From Aspidapion aeneum (taxonomy: Eukaryota; Arthropoda; Insecta; Coleoptera; Brentidae): a stretch of 64,000 bases of DNA. A model generated the notes under the pieces. The model had not been told where the DNA came from. It saw only the letters and a program-made list of their open reading frames with translations, and ran no database searches. The position numbers and the translations under genes were made by a program. The stretch lies in assembly GCA_963576565.1 (NCBI GenBank), contig OY755038.1, forward strand, positions 176,318,907 through 176,382,906, written 5' to 3'. Position 1 is the first letter of the stretch; each line of letters begins with the position of its first letter. Below, piece by piece: positions 20,504-32,680 of the stretch.

Positions 20504-23500
20504 TCACTCAATACTGTAGTGCCCCCACGGTAACGTTTCATAAGATTCCTTTGAAATACATCTTTTATCATCCAAGGGACTTAGTCCAATTTTTGTCTGT
20601 TTTACAGAATATAGTTTATGCTTTTCCGATCTTATAAGATTTTGCGTAAACATTTTTTCTTGAAAGTTATTTAGGCAGTCGAGATAGTCCTCAAATAATA
20701 TTTTCGATTTCACAACGTTTTGCTTTACACCCTTGGCTTTCTTAGTCACTTTTTTAGCTGACATATCATTCAAGCCTATATTGTTTTTAGTCGATTCACC
20801 ATCAAGAGCTTTAAATGCATACATTTTTGCTCTCAACCCAACAAAATGAGTCATGATTTTTCCATTATTCTCATCTTTCATCATACCTAACACTTTATTG
20901 TTTACCCTTGGTATATCATATATATTGTTTTCAGCATAATCCGAGGTGTCAAAGTACTTGTCACAGTCGCGTCGTATTGATTCATAAATATCATAATGTT
21001 TTATGTTATAAACTAAACTATCAGTATCTGTGTATGTAACAGTACAATTCTTTCCAAAAGCCGGCACCATGTAGTTATAGTGAAAATCATATATGGTTGT
21101 TTTGGCAATGTCCAAAATACACATACCCACATAAATCGGTTTATTGAAATATATTTCGGTTTTTTGAAGTTCTACGGCAACCAAGTTTTCATTGAATATT
21201 GTAATGCTTTTGAATTCAGGTCGAGAAATCAGAGCTTCAGCTCCAAATCGTCCATCCCAATTTTTGATTAACTTAACAATACTATGATTTCTAATATTTT
21301 CCATGGTTTTACCGAACACGGCGTTGTTCATTAATTTAAAAAGGTTTTTTTCAAATTCATTTTTAGCATTTTGTCTTAATTCAGTATTTAACTCAATGTA
21401 GGGTATCAGCCATGCAGATTGCTTAAAGCATAAAATTCTATGAATCTTTTCGAGTTTTATACCAACTTTTAATGCCTGCTTTAGATTTCTATAATGAATT
21501 ACGTATTCCTTTTTATTACACAATGTAGCAATCAGTTTTATATTTTTTGAGTTCTTTTCTTTAGGGGAGCAGCGATGTTCAGGACATAAAGGCAAGTCTG
21601 AGAAATAGTCATGTAATTTCAGGGGAATGCACAAGTCGACTTCTAGGATGTATCCATGAGTCGAGTCATCTTCGATTTTATTAACATCAAAATTAAGTAT
21701 TTCATCAGTTTCTAACCAATTAAAGTCGCCAAATGGCAAATACTGACTCATGCTAAACCCATATTGGTTATTAATGTCAAAGTACATCAAAAAAGATGTT
21801 TCTTTGGTTGAATCGTAGTTGGGCATATATTTATTATTAGCCTCTACATATCTTTTAGAGCACTGGCTTAACCCTCCTCTAATGCCGCGTTCTATAAAAG
21901 TTACCATATTATAGTCGGTCAAAAGCTCTAATTTTTGTTGCGTGCAATACAGCATGCAATCCCACGTATAACCAGGAAGCGTATAATAGTTAGCAGGGTC
22001 CAGACCATACGTTTTATGACAGCTCTCTCTAAATTTCTGAAATACCTGCATTAAAAGTATTATGTCAACTTTCATGTAGAGTTCCATGTAATCTTGTAGA
22101 GTTTTACAACCAAAGCTTCTCCATACATTTTGGGCATGATCATAATCAGCAGGAGATATTTCTCTACTTTCGAGCGTGTTAAAGAAATTAAGTTGCTCAG
22201 GCAAAGATGTGTCTCTTAATTTTTCCCAACTACTCATATAGTCATAGCAAAAGACTCCTTTTTTAAAAATAAGTTTGTATTGTTCGTCAGACCAGTTTTG
22301 AAATTCATTTTTAACCAGTGGGTACTCCTCAAGATATGAAGCTAGCTTTTCCAAGCTACTGGCCATGAAACGGAACGAATCAATAAATCTAAATTCGATT
22401 AAATTTTCATTAATTTTTTTGGTAAATGCTATATATTTTTCTTTGTTAATTGGTAGCAAATTTATTGATCCGTCCAAATTGGCGATGTTTTCAATTATCA
22501 AATGTCCATCATAGGAGCTAAGATTGTGGAATACTACAGGGACAGTATGACTATCCTGAAAGTTCAGATTACAGCTTTCATGGGCTGGACCACGATACTC
22601 CGATGTAAGATGACTATGATCGCGTATTTTCTTTTCACCAACTAAAAAGTCCTGTTCACAAATATGACATTTTTTAGCATTCTTAAAGTCAATTTTTTGC
22701 CTTTTACTTAAAGGCTCAAGGGGTAAATCACAGAGAAATACAGTTTCCAAGTTTTCAGCAAAATCCAGTAATTGTTTACTAAACCATTCCATACAGTCAG
22801 GCCCCGTATAAGATTTATAAAATGATAAAGAATCATCGTAGGAACATTTTACATAATATCCTACCGAACAAGGCACATGACTTTGATATTTTTGGGTTCT
22901 TTTACCACTATTTTCTGCAACAGGAAGCAGTAAGCACTCAATATCCGAATAGATAATGAACGATGCAAATTGTTTATTTTTAAAGTTTTTAAATTCAACA
23001 ACTTTTTTTTCGTTACTTGGTAATTTCGGAACCACGACACTGCCAATAATTTTGCAATCTTTGATATGCTGAATGAGTCCAGCTTGAGAATAGAAGTAGT
23101 GCAGGCATCTGTCACAAACATATTTTGCTTTTTTGCATTTGCTGATTTGATTACTTAGTAGCCTTGAAAGATTTTTTATCCAAACAAAGTGGTAAGTTGG
23201 TGGAGAAAGATCGTTAATCTCTTCGTTATCCAAATAATAATTATTTTGTATCATTAACAAATTAACATGTTCTTCGTTCTTTTCTTCAGAAATGTACGCA
23301 GGCAATACTTTAAAACTGTCTTTATGAAGTTTTTGCAGGCGATACACGTTTATGGAGACATTATTTTGCTTTTCGAATCGGGCAACTTGGTTTAAAGTCA
23401 TTGGAAATTTTAGACCTTTTAAATTTAACACTTCTTGAGGATGCGGGTAGGATGAGATTCTATTAGAGTTTTTTTCGATAGGGAACATTGCTGATACAAC

Positions 23501-24271
23501 AGCCCAGCCAAAACAGAAATTGTCGTCATTCTTTACGTTCACACATGCATGTTTTTTGGCAATACATTTGGGTATTTCCAAATGGCACCCTGCCCTAATA
23601 GGATGATATTTATTAACTCCTATTATAAGATTATTTATTTTTGTAAGTGACCATCCGGATTGATTTTGCTCAAATTCTTCCAAGTCAGTCAAAAGCAAAT
23701 TTTTAACATTTTTCTCAAACCAGTTTTTTAAATTTGTGTTACGGTCAATAATCGCATTAGCGGTATTAAAGTGTTTTGTCTCATTTCCAATTTGTCCTTG
23801 TTTTGGTATTTGAAAATCTCCACTTAAAATAGTGTTAACATTTAACATATCCTCTTTTTTTAATGTATTTTCTATTCTTCGTTTAAATAAACTAAAACAA
23901 TCATCTAAAAATTGTTTGGGATCCTTATGTTGTAAATTTGTAATCACAGCACTTCTAACTCGGCTTTCGAAAGCTGATTTTAGGTCTTCCCATTGTACGC
24001 GATGTTTGGCTGTTTCCTTGGCGCCAAGCGCACGACCAAACTTAAGGCTTTTTTGTTTTAAAATGTGCTTGCACTGTTTAACTTGTCCCAGGCACGCCGT
24101 CAAATGAGATTTTTCAGCAACTGAAGAGGCTTTTTTTAAAGCAATGCTTATTTGTCTACTGGCCAAAGCACAGTCTTTTAGAATTTTTAAAATTGAAACA
24201 TGTTTATCCATATCTTCTACCATACCAAGCTGACACATAATTTTATAAACCAATTTCGTTGCAAAACTCAT
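20504..24271 (-). CDS. PolB: Polinton DNA polymerase B, left copy
   Basis: 1255 codons, full length, ATG start. It would copy the element from its ends, as protein-primed family-B polymerases do. Visible parts: an N-terminal region with a CFGWAVVSA motif near residue 253 that recurs in Polinton polymerases; a C2H2-type finger near 385-406; exonuclease I YSDIEC near 442; a Cys/His cluster (CHICEQDF, then RDHSHL and CN) near 534-560; exonuclease II HNLSSYDGH near 581; exonuclease III region YMKVDIILL near 731; polymerase motif A DINNQYGFSMSQ near 832; motif B KLMNNAVFGK near 978; motif C YTDTDS near 1079. All catalytic Asp residues are present and there are no internal stops, so it may be functional or recently so. 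It differs from the right copy at about six scattered residues plus the patch after motif A. Confidence 0.95.
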   Translation of the reverse strand: MSFATKLVYKIMCQLGMVEDMDKHVSILKILKDCALASRQISIALKKASSVAEKSHLTACLGQVKQCKHILKQKSLKFGRALGAKETAKHRVQWEDLKSAFESRVRSAVITNLQHKDPKQFLDDCFSLFKRRIENTLKKEDMLNVNTILSGDFQIPKQGQIGNETKHFNTANAIIDRNTNLKNWFEKNVKNLLLTDLEEFEQNQSGWSLTKINNLIIGVNKYHPIRAGCHLEIPKCIAKKHACVNVKNDDNFCFGWAVVSAMFPIEKNSNRISSYPHPQEVLNLKGLKFPMTLNQVARFEKQNNVSINVYRLQKLHKDSFKVLPAYISEEKNEEHVNLLMIQNNYYLDNEEINDLSPPTYHFVWIKNLSRLLSNQISKCKKAKYVCDRCLHYFYSQAGLIQHIKDCKIIGSVVVPKLPSNEKKVVEFKNFKNKQFASFIIYSDIECLLLPVAENSGKRTQKYQSHVPCSVGYYVKCSYDDSLSFYKSYTGPDCMEWFSKQLLDFAENLETVFLCDLPLEPLSKRQKIDFKNAKKCHICEQDFLVGEKKIRDHSHLTSEYRGPAHESCNLNFQDSHTVPVVFHNLSSYDGHLIIENIANLDGSINLLPINKEKYIAFTKKINENLIEFRFIDSFRFMASSLEKLASYLEEYPLVKNEFQNWSDEQYKLIFKKGVFCYDYMSSWEKLRDTSLPEQLNFFNTLESREISPADYDHAQNVWRSFGCKTLQDYMELYMKVDIILLMQVFQKFRESCHKTYGLDPANYYTLPGYTWDCMLYCTQQKLELLTDYNMVTFIERGIRGGLSQCSKRYVEANNKYMPNYDSTKETSFLMYFDINNQYGFSMSQYLPFGDFNWLETDEILNFDVNKIEDDSTHGYILEVDLCIPLKLHDYFSDLPLCPEHRCSPKEKNSKNIKLIATLCNKKEYVIHYRNLKQALKVGIKLEKIHRILCFKQSAWLIPYIELNTELRQNAKNEFEKNLFKLMNNAVFGKTMENIRNHSIVKLIKNWDGRFGAEALISRPEFKSITIFNENLVAVELQKTEIYFNKPIYVGMCILDIAKTTIYDFHYNYMVPAFGKNCTVTYTDTDSLVYNIKHYDIYESIRRDCDKYFDTSDYAENNIYDIPRVNNKVLGMMKDENNGKIMTHFVGLRAKMYAFKALDGESTKNNIGLNDMSAKKVTKKAKGVKQNVVKSKILFEDYLDCLNNFQEKMFTQNLIRSEKHKLYSVKQTKIGLSPLDDKRCISKESYETLPWGHYSIE
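21709..21743 (-). other. Divergent patch just after motif A, left copy
   Basis: Here the left gene reads SQYLPFGDFNWLET where the right gene (35577-35613) reads SQKLPYEKFNWLEI. About ten base changes fall within about 35 bp, while the rest of the 3.77-kb gene has only about six. Both versions keep the frame. Confidence 0.85.
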
Positions 24272-24639
24272 TTAATTTTTTTGAATAGCACCAACTTCAC
24301 TAAAACACTGTGTTGATAGAACTCAATAATGCACTTTCCTTGAAAAGTTATACCTAACTGACTGCAGTTCAACACGCTCCACCCTTTTATAAGTGCTTGT
24401 CAGATACACGTTAAGACTTGTCGAAAACAGGTTTATACTTGTTAGAAATGGGTTGCAGCTGTTTTATCCCAATACATTTAGCGCAAAGTGGTTAGTAAAT
24501 TATGCAAACTTTAGCACAAACAATCATAAAATATATGTTTTTTTTGTTAATTAGCAGACATAGTACAAGTTTCCATTAATTTTTATTTGTTTTGTTTGCT
24601 TCCTTTAGATATTTTCTACAGGAGCTTAAAAAGGACGCC

Positions 24640-25490
24640 CACCTTGAGTAGTAATACCTTTACCTTCGGGTACATACTTTTAGCCCTTTGAGTACCATCT
24701 TTCCTCCTTTGAGTCTCAAATTTCCACCCATCAAGTATCAACTTTATTCTCTTTGAGTGCCAACCAATCCAACCGAACCCCCTTCGAGACTCTATTTTGC
24801 ACCCTTCGGATACCAACTTTCCCCCCCCCCCTTTGAGTAGCAACTTTTATTTCTTCGAGAACCCACTTTACCCCCTTCGAATACCAACTTCGTCTTCTTC
24901 GGGTATCAACTTTCCCCCCTTCGCGTCTCAACTTTCCCCCCTTCGAGTCTCAACTTTTCACCAATCGTGTGTCAAGCTTCTTCTCTTCGAGGCACAACTT
25001 TGCCCCCTTCAGATACCAACTTTCCCCCCTTTGAGTAGCAAATTTTATTCCTTCGAGTACCCACTTTACCCCCTTCGAATACCAACTTCGTCTTCTTCGG
25101 GTATCAACTTTCCCCCCTTCGCGTCTCAACTTTCCCTCCTTCGAGTCTCAACTTTTCACCAATCGTGTGTCAACTTTCTTCTCTTCGAGGCACAACTTTT
25201 CCTTCTTCGAGTATCGACTTTCCCCCCTTCCAGTCTCAACTTTTCACCAATCGTGTATCAAGTTTCTTCTCTTCGAGGCACAACTTTTCCTTCTTCCAGT
25301 ATAGACTTCTTCTTTTTTGAGTACCCAACAATTTTCTTCCCTTCAAGTATTAACTTCCCACTTCGAGTCTTAAGTTTCCCCCTTCGTGTCTTAACCTTTC
25401 CCCCTTTAAGTTCCAACTTTCTCTTCTTCGAGTATCAACTTTCCCCCTTTGAGTCATAACTATTACCCCTTCGAGTGCTAACTCTCTCTG
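24640..25490. repeat. 22-23 bp minisatellite, left arm
   Basis: About 37 degenerate tandem copies of a unit like GAGTCTCAACTTTCCCCCCTTC, strand-asymmetric (C/T-rich on plus). Because the unit has few stops, long frames open through it on plus (24797-25459, 220 codons of Ser/Pro/Leu/Phe-rich repeats) and on minus. I regard these as by-products. The array begins about 370 bp upstream of the polymerase start. Confidence 0.88.
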
Positions 25491-28410
25491 TTTCTTTCTA
25501 TCATATATATTTTTTATTTTTCGCATGCAAACATCTTTTACTAATGTTTATTTTATTTACTATTGGGGACCTTGGAAAGGCCAATCATACAATTTTGAGA
25601 ATATATTTTGTTAGCCAAACTTTACTTGATTATATTATTTAGTGTTAACTTCTTATAAACTTAAACTGCTTCAGTCTTCTATTTTTAAAATTTAGAGGGA
25701 TAAATCTTCTAGTAGGCAAGAGATTAAAATTTTTCTTGCGACCTGTTTTTATTTAATTTTGCATATTTTTTAAACACATTATAAAGAATGTGCTGATTTT
25801 TCTTTACGCATAGCTACAAATTTTGTGTATTAATTTACAGTTTGTTTAAGTTTTGAGGATTTTAAACAGTATCTACTAGACGAATAAATCGGAAGCCTGT
25901 AGGTGGTGTAATAATAAATAATCAATGGCTAGTGACATAATGAGCAGCGACCGGTGTCGTTTTTAACAATTTTATGTTATTATTATTTAAGTTTAATCAT
26001 CCTACTTTAAATTTTTTTGTGATTTTTGAATGTTTTTTAGTAATAGACGATAGATTAGCACTCATCCAGTATCAGATGACGAAACGAGCAGTGATTTTTA
26101 AGTTAAATCACCCTGATTAATTTTTTTAGTTTTTAAACATTTTTAGTAACTAACAAGTAATAACGTCATCCGAGGCCTTGGAGAAGTGGCATATTTGTTA
26201 GATGTTCATATTCGTTTTTAAAATCTTTATTATAATGCGTTTTACGATTGATTTAATTTTTAGTATTTTGTCGATAATTTAATACTTTTTTCATTATACA
26301 TTTTTTTAAGAGATATAACTTTTAAGATTTTTTTGCTTTGCGTACTATATTCTAATAATTGACTAAGCAATAGTTGTAAGATACCAAACTTGGTACTGCA
26401 ACTTAGTCAATAATAATTTAGAATTTAGAATGATATTATTTATCGGATTTAAGCCTATAGAATCTTTTAGCATACAAAGTTTAAAACATTTTTTAGTTAA
26501 CAGCTTCATAGTCCTTAGCGTAGCCTTCTAATTTTTCTTTATCAAATCACCTAAAACTTAAAAAACTAAAATATTTTTTGTTTTATATTTCATTAATTTA
26601 TTTAATTCATTGGGTAGTATGTAAGTACGTTATGGTCTACCTAACCAGGAATATATTACGTTTTTGCCTACGCCTGCGCACTCACTAGTATTTTTTTTTT
26701 GAAGTCACGATCGTTTTAAGTATTTTTTTTTGTGTATTTTTCGTGGATTTCCAAGTATATAAAATATACATACAATCATGATGATTACTGATAGAAACGA
26801 GAGCCAGAATGATCAATGAGTTTTTTTTATCCTGAACATTTTCTTTGACACGTGTTTTTGCGTTTTATCAAAGTAACTGCCAATTCTACAAAAAGTTCAC
26901 AAGATACAAAAAATATGTAATAACAAGTTGAGCATCCATCTATATGTAGATCGATCACAGTTTTACCACAAGTTGTATGATATTTACAAGAAAGTAGAGG
27001 TAGCACATTCGGTAACGCAATTTTGCCATGACAAAGGAATGCTGGCACAAGTTGGAGGAGTGATAGTTTTGGCACCATAATAATTTAAACTGGTCCTTTT
27101 TGTCAGTCCATTCATTAAAGAAATCGGATTTAAATAACATGGATATTTATTAATACCATTATAATTAGCATTTATGTCACAAAAAATATTTAATACCTAC
27201 TTAGCATAACTATGTAATGTATGTTTATAAATGATGAGACACAAACTAATTACTATTTCCAAAAGATAGTGTTTGTGAAGGATTAGTTTACTTTTTTAAA
27301 TAAGTCTTACACCTAATTTTAATTAGTTTTTAGATAATTTATGAGGAGTTTCTGCGTCTAAACCCGAAATAATTAGACAGATCGACCGACAGAATGACCA
27401 CACAACAACTACAACAAAGGCGAGGAAGCGATTCAGACAAGTTTCAACAAGTCGTCAGCCTTCAACACCTGTAAAGTTAACAGTTAAAAATAATACATGT
27501 TTGATAAAATTTCATTTTTCGCACAACAAAGCACAAAAGCTTTTTTTAAATTTTTTTAACATGCACTAGTTTAATCTGTAAACGTATTTTTATGAATTTC
27601 GTGGATTTGAGGATTAGAGAAGCCTTAAATTAAATTGCCTTAAGTAACCTTAGCTGAACCATATACGTGAACAGGCAAACGCATTTTTCATTAATTTCAT
27701 CAATTTGATGTTAAAGAAAAGCCCTATGTATCTTAAAGTAACCTTATACAGGTAATTAGTAAGTACCTACATACTTTTAGAGGGGTTTTTTTTGCCAAAT
27801 GTGCTTCAACTACTAAAATTTAATTATTTCTACATCAATAATAATCAATTTCAATAACTATGGAACAAGGTTTGACTCCTCAGCCAAGAAAATAAAAGTG
27901 ATTAGCGCAAAATAATCTCTAAATGCTTTTACACTATCGTTGTTATTCAAAACTTATATAACAAACTTACAAAAATAACAATGATTTAATAAAAGCTCAA
28001 TACGCAATTTGTTATGCTATTAATAATGCCCTTCCTAAGCGTTTTAATATGCTTCCAACTGTTAAAAATAGTTAATAATACTGAATAATATATTTCTTCG
28101 AATTATGTTTATTTTATACCTCATTTCGTAACAACTATGTCCACCTATTGGACCACATCAAAAATAAGATTTCCTTTTAAAGTGTAACTCGAGTTAAAAC
28201 CCAATTCTACCTACTCAGTAATCGATACCTACCCGCATTCCATTCTTCGTAAATGGCCAGAAACGCGTCAAGATATAGTGTCTCTACGAACCTTTTGTGC
28301 GATCAATAATTCACGCTGCAAAACACCTATGTAGGTAACAAAGAGGAAGATAGAGCAAGGGGAATGCAAAAGTAAAGGACGGACGAAAATACCATGTAGT
28401 TTATACGGCC
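25491..28410. other. Inner part of the left Polinton arm, mostly non-coding
   Basis: AT-rich DNA between the minisatellite and the centre. Apart from the small frames listed separately, nothing coding is recognised. In an intact Polinton other genes would be expected in this position. Confidence 0.5.
26827..27140 (-). other. Small Cys-rich frames, left arm
   Basis: Two overlapping minus-strand frames (27140-26955, 61 codons; 27078-26827, 83 codons). The longer is Cys-rich toward the C-terminus (SCKYHTTCGKTV, then GCSTCYY and CQRKCSG). The region is almost identical in the other arm. No family recognised. They may be exons or chance frames; conservation between arms only reflects the palindrome and is not evidence of selection. 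Confidence 0.35.
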
Positions 28411-28922
28411 CCTTTGAAACAGCCTCACTCCTGCCACCCTAAGCCCCGCCCACTCCCCCCCCCCCCGCAGGGGGCGTGGCCACGCCCACTTCCCTCCCCC
28501 CTCCCTCCCCGCAGTGGGTAAAAAAAGATGGCGGCCAGCCAATGATAGGCGAAGTGGGGGATCCTTATTTTAAGGGTCGACCAATAGGAAGCGACTTCCC
28601 CGAAGGGGGGAGGAGCCAAAATGGCGGCTGGCCAATCAGAAGAGAGCGTGCCTCGCATTGGCTGGCCAATGATAGGCGAAGTGGGGGACCCTTATTTTAA
28701 GGGTCGACCAATAGGAATCGACTTCCCCGAAGGGGGGAGGAGCCAAAATGGAGGCTGGCCAATCAGAAGAGAGCTTGTCTCTCATTGGCCAGCCAATGAT
28801 CGACGAAGTGGTGGACCCTTATTTTAAGGGTCGACCAATAGAAAAGCAAGCTCCCCTCGAAGGGGGTGGGGGGAGAGGGGGGTCAACATGGCCGTCGACC
28901 ATTGGTTGGGTGGTTTTGAAGA
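28411..28922. promoter_or_regulatory. GC-rich palindrome centre with 127-bp repeats
   Basis: 512 bp that do not pair with themselves as arms. They contain three direct repeats with exact 127-bp spacing (AATGATAGGC or AATGATCGAC at 28541, 28668 and 28795). Each unit carries several CCAAT boxes in both directions (GGCCAATCAG, GCCAATGAT, CCAATAGG), TTATTTTAAGGG, and GGAGCCAAAATGG, which resembles a YY1-type AAAATGGCGG element. The segment is far more GC-rich than its surroundings. Clustered bidirectional CCAAT boxes suggest a promoter/enhancer serving both arms. This is inference from motifs only. Confidence 0.6.
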
Positions 28923-31839
28923 GGCCGTATAAACTACATGGTATTTTCGTCCGTCCTTTACTTTTGCATTCCCCTTGCTCTATCTTCCTCTTTGTTACCT
29001 ACATAGGTGTTTTGCAGCGTGAATTATTGATCGCACAAAAGGTTCGTAGAGACACTATATCTTGACGCGTTTCTGGCCATTTACGAAGAATGGAATGCGG
29101 GTAGGTATCGATTACTGAGTAGGTAGAATTGGGTTTTAACTCGAGTTACACTTTAAAAGGAAATCTTATTTTTGATGTGGTCCAATAGGTGGACATAGTT
29201 GTTACGAAATGAGGTATAAAATAAACATAATTCGAAGAAATATATTATTCAGTATTATTAACTATTTTTAACAGTTGGAAGCATATTAAAACGCTTAGGA
29301 AGGGCATTATTAATAGGATAACAAATTGCGTAATGAGCTTTTGATAAATCATTGTTATTTTTGTAAGTTTGTTATATAAGTTTTGAATAACAACGATAGT
29401 GTAAAAGCATTTAGAGATTATTTTGCGCTAATCACTTTTATTTTCTTGGCTGAGGAGTCAAACCTTGTTCCATAGTTATTGAAATTGATTATTATTGATG
29501 TAGAAATAATTAAATTTTAGTAGTTGAAGCACATTTGGCAAAAAAAACCCCTCTAAAAGTATGTAGGTACTTACTAATTACCTGTATAAGGTTACTTTAA
29601 GATACATAGGGCTTTTCTTTAACATCAAATTGATGAAATTAATGAAAAATGCGTTTGCCTGTTCACGTATATGGTTCAGCTAAGGTTACTTAAGGCAATT
29701 TAATTTAAGGCTTCTCTAATCCTCAAATCCACGAAATTCATAAAAATACGTTTACAGATTAAACTAGTGCATGTTAAAAAAATTTAAAAAAAGCTTTTGT
29801 GCTTTGTTGTGCGAAAAATGAAATTTTATCAAACATGTATTATTTTTAACTGTTAACTTTACAGGTGTTGAAGGCTGACGACTTGTTGAAACTTGTCTGA
29901 ATCGCTTCCTCGCCTTTGTTGTAGTTGTTGTGTGGTCATTCTGTCGGTCGATATGTCTAATTATTTCGGGTTTAGACGCAGAAACTCCTCATAAATTATC
30001 TAAAAACTAATTAAAATTAGGTGTAAGACTTATTTAAAAAAGTAAACGAATCCTTCACAAACACTATCTTTTGGAAATAGTAATTAGTTTGTGTCTCATC
30101 ATTTATAAACATACATTACATAGTTATGCTAAGTAGGTATTAAATATTTTTTTGTGACATAAATGCTAATTATAATGGTATTAATAAATATCCATGTTAT
30201 TTAAATCCGATTTCTTTAATGAATGGACTGACAAAAAGGACCAGTTTAAATTATTATGGTGCCAAAACTATCACTCCTCCAACTTGTGCCAGCATTCCTT
30301 TGTCATGGCAAAATTGCGTTACCGAATGTGCTACCTCTACTTTCTTGTAAATATCATACAACTTGTGGTAAAACTGTGATCGATCTACATATAGATGGAT
30401 GCTCAACTTGTTATTACATATCTTTTGTATCTTGTGAACTTTTTGTAGAATTGGCAGTTACTTTGATAAAACGCAAAAACACGTGTCAAAGAAAATGTTC
30501 AGGATAAAAAAAACTCATTGATCATTCTGGCTCTCGTTTCTATCAGTAATCATCATGATTGTATGTATATTTTATATACTTGGAAATCCACGAAAAATAC
30601 ACAAAAAAAATACTTAAAACGATCGTGACTTCAAAAAAAAATACTAGTGAGTGCGCAGGCGTAGGCAAAAACGTAATATATTCCTGGTTAGGTAGACCAT
30701 AACGTACTTACATACTACCCAATGAATTAAATAAATTAATGAAATATAAAACAAAAAATATTTTAGTTTTTTAAGTTTTAGGTGATTTGATAAAGAAAAA
30801 TTAGAAGGCTACGCTAAGGACTATGAAGCTGTTAACTAAAAAATGTTTTAATCTTTGTATGCTAAAAGATTCTATAGGCTTAAATCCGATAAATAATATC
30901 ATTCTAAATTCTAAATTATTATTGACTAAGTTGCAGTACCAAGTTTGGTATCTTACAACTATTGCTTAGTCAATTATTAGAATATAGTACGCAAAGCAAA
31001 AAAATCTTAAAAGTTATATCTCTTAAAAAAATGTATAATGAAAAAAGTATTAAATTATCGACAAAATACTAAAAATTAAATCAATCGTAAAACGCATTAT
31101 AATAAAGATTTTAAAAACGAATATGAACATCTAACAAATATGCCACTTCTCCAAGGCCTCGGATGACGTTATTACTTGTTAGTTACTAAAAATGTTTAAA
31201 AACTAAAAAAATTAATCAGGGTGTTTTAACTTAAAAATCACTGCTCGTTTCGTCATCTGATACTGGATGAGTGCTAATCTATCGTCTATTACTAAAAAAC
31301 ATTCAAAAATCACAAAAAAATTTAAAGTAGGATGATTAAACTTAAATAATAATAACATAAAATTGTTAAAAACGACACCGGTCGCTGCTCATTATGTCAC
31401 TAGCCATTGATTATTTATTATTACACCACCTACAGGCTTCCGATTTATTCGTCTAGTAGATACTGTTTAAAATCCTCAAAACTTAAACAAACTGTAAATT
31501 AATACACAAAATTTGTAGCTATGCGTAAAGAAAAATCAGCACATTCTTTATAATGTGTTTAAAAAATATGCAAAATTAAATAAAAACAGGTCGCAAGAAA
31601 AATTTTAATCTCTTGCCTACTAGAAGATTTATCCCTCTAAATTTTAAAAATAGAAGACTGAAGCAGTTTAAGTTTATAAGAAGTTAACAGTAAATAATAT
31701 AATCAAGTAAAGTTTGGCTAACAAAATATATTCTCAAAATTGTATGATTGGCCTTTCCAAGGTCCCCAATAGTAAATAAAATAAACATTAGTAAAAGATG
31801 TTTGCCTGCGAAAAATAAAAAATATATATGATAGAAAGA
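28923..31839. other. Inner part of the right Polinton arm, mostly non-coding
   Basis: Mirror of 25491-28410. A TTTACAG sequence near 29865 looks like a splice acceptor, and a 13-codon frame starts MSNYFGF near 29951 (its ATG is absent in the left arm). No supported gene beyond the small frames at 30194-30507. Confidence 0.45.
30194..30507 (+). other. Small Cys-rich frames, right arm
   Basis: Mirror of 26827-27140: frames 30194-30379 (61 codons, identical to the left) and 30256-30507 (83 codons, one residue different, Ser for Phe in CYYISF). Function unknown. Confidence 0.35.
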
Positions 31840-32680
31840 AACAGAGAGAGTTAGCACTCGAAGGGGTAATAGTTATGACTCAAAGGGGGAAAGTTGATAC
31901 TCGAAGAAGAGAAAGTTGGAACTTAAAGGGGGAAAGGTTAAGACACGAAGGGGGAAACTTAAGACTCGAAGTGGGAAGTTAATACTTGAAGGGAAGAAAA
32001 TTGTTGGGTACTCAAAAAAGAAGAAGAAGGAAAGTTGTGCCTCGAAGAGAAGAAACTTGATACACGATTGGTGAAAAGTTGAGACTGGAAGGGGGGAAAG
32101 TCGATACTCGAAGAAGGAAAAGTTGTGCCGCGACGAGAAGAAACTTGACACACGATTGGTGAAAAGTTGAGACTCGAAGGAGGGAAAGTTGAGACGCGAA
32201 GGGGGGAAAGTTGATACCCGAAGAAGACGAAGTTGGTATTCGAAGGGGGTAAAGTGGGTACTCGAAGGAATAAAATTTGCTACTCAAAGGGGGGAAAGTT
32301 GGTATCTGAAGGGGGCAAAGTTGTGCCTCGAAGAGAAGAAGCTTGACACACGATTGGTGAAAAGTTGAGACTCGAAGGGGGGAAAGTTGAGACGCGAAGA
32401 GGGGAAAGTTGATACCCGAAGAAGACGAAGTTGGTATTCGAAGGGGGTAAAGTGGGTTCTCGAAGAAATAAAAGTTGCTACTCAAAGGGGGGGGGGGGGA
32501 AAGTTGGTATCCGAAGGGTGCAAAATAGAGTCTCGAAGGGGGTTCGGTTGGATTGGTTGGCACTCAAAGAGAATAAAGTTGATACTTGATGGGTGGAAAT
32601 TTGAGACTCAAAGGAGGAAAGATGGTACTCAAAGGGCTAAAAGTATGTACCCGAAGGTAAAGGTATTACTACTCAAGGTG
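31840..32680. repeat. 22-23 bp minisatellite, right arm
   Basis: Inverted copy of the left array, slightly shorter: part of a unit near 32020 is missing and a G run near 32488 is of different length. The repeat array accounts for part of the arm length difference. Confidence 0.88.

Larger units (their letters stand above)
19668..28410. repeat. Polinton palindrome, left arm
   Basis: Pairs with 28923-37654. Paired coordinates sum to about 57320-57322 from the end through the polymerase gene and about 57334 nearer the centre, so the net indel difference is about a dozen bases. The polymerase genes differ at only a few bases apart from one dense patch near 21709-21743. Confidence 0.93.

Noticed and set aside
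24797..25459. 220-codon plus-strand frame (and the matching frames in the right arm)
   Set aside because: It consists only of the translated 22-23 bp minisatellite and is open on both strands; no sign of a real protein.
28327..29065. Several overlapping frames of 68-105 codons in the Polinton centre
   Set aside because: They come from GC-rich 127-bp repeats and are open in both directions; better explained as regulatory DNA.
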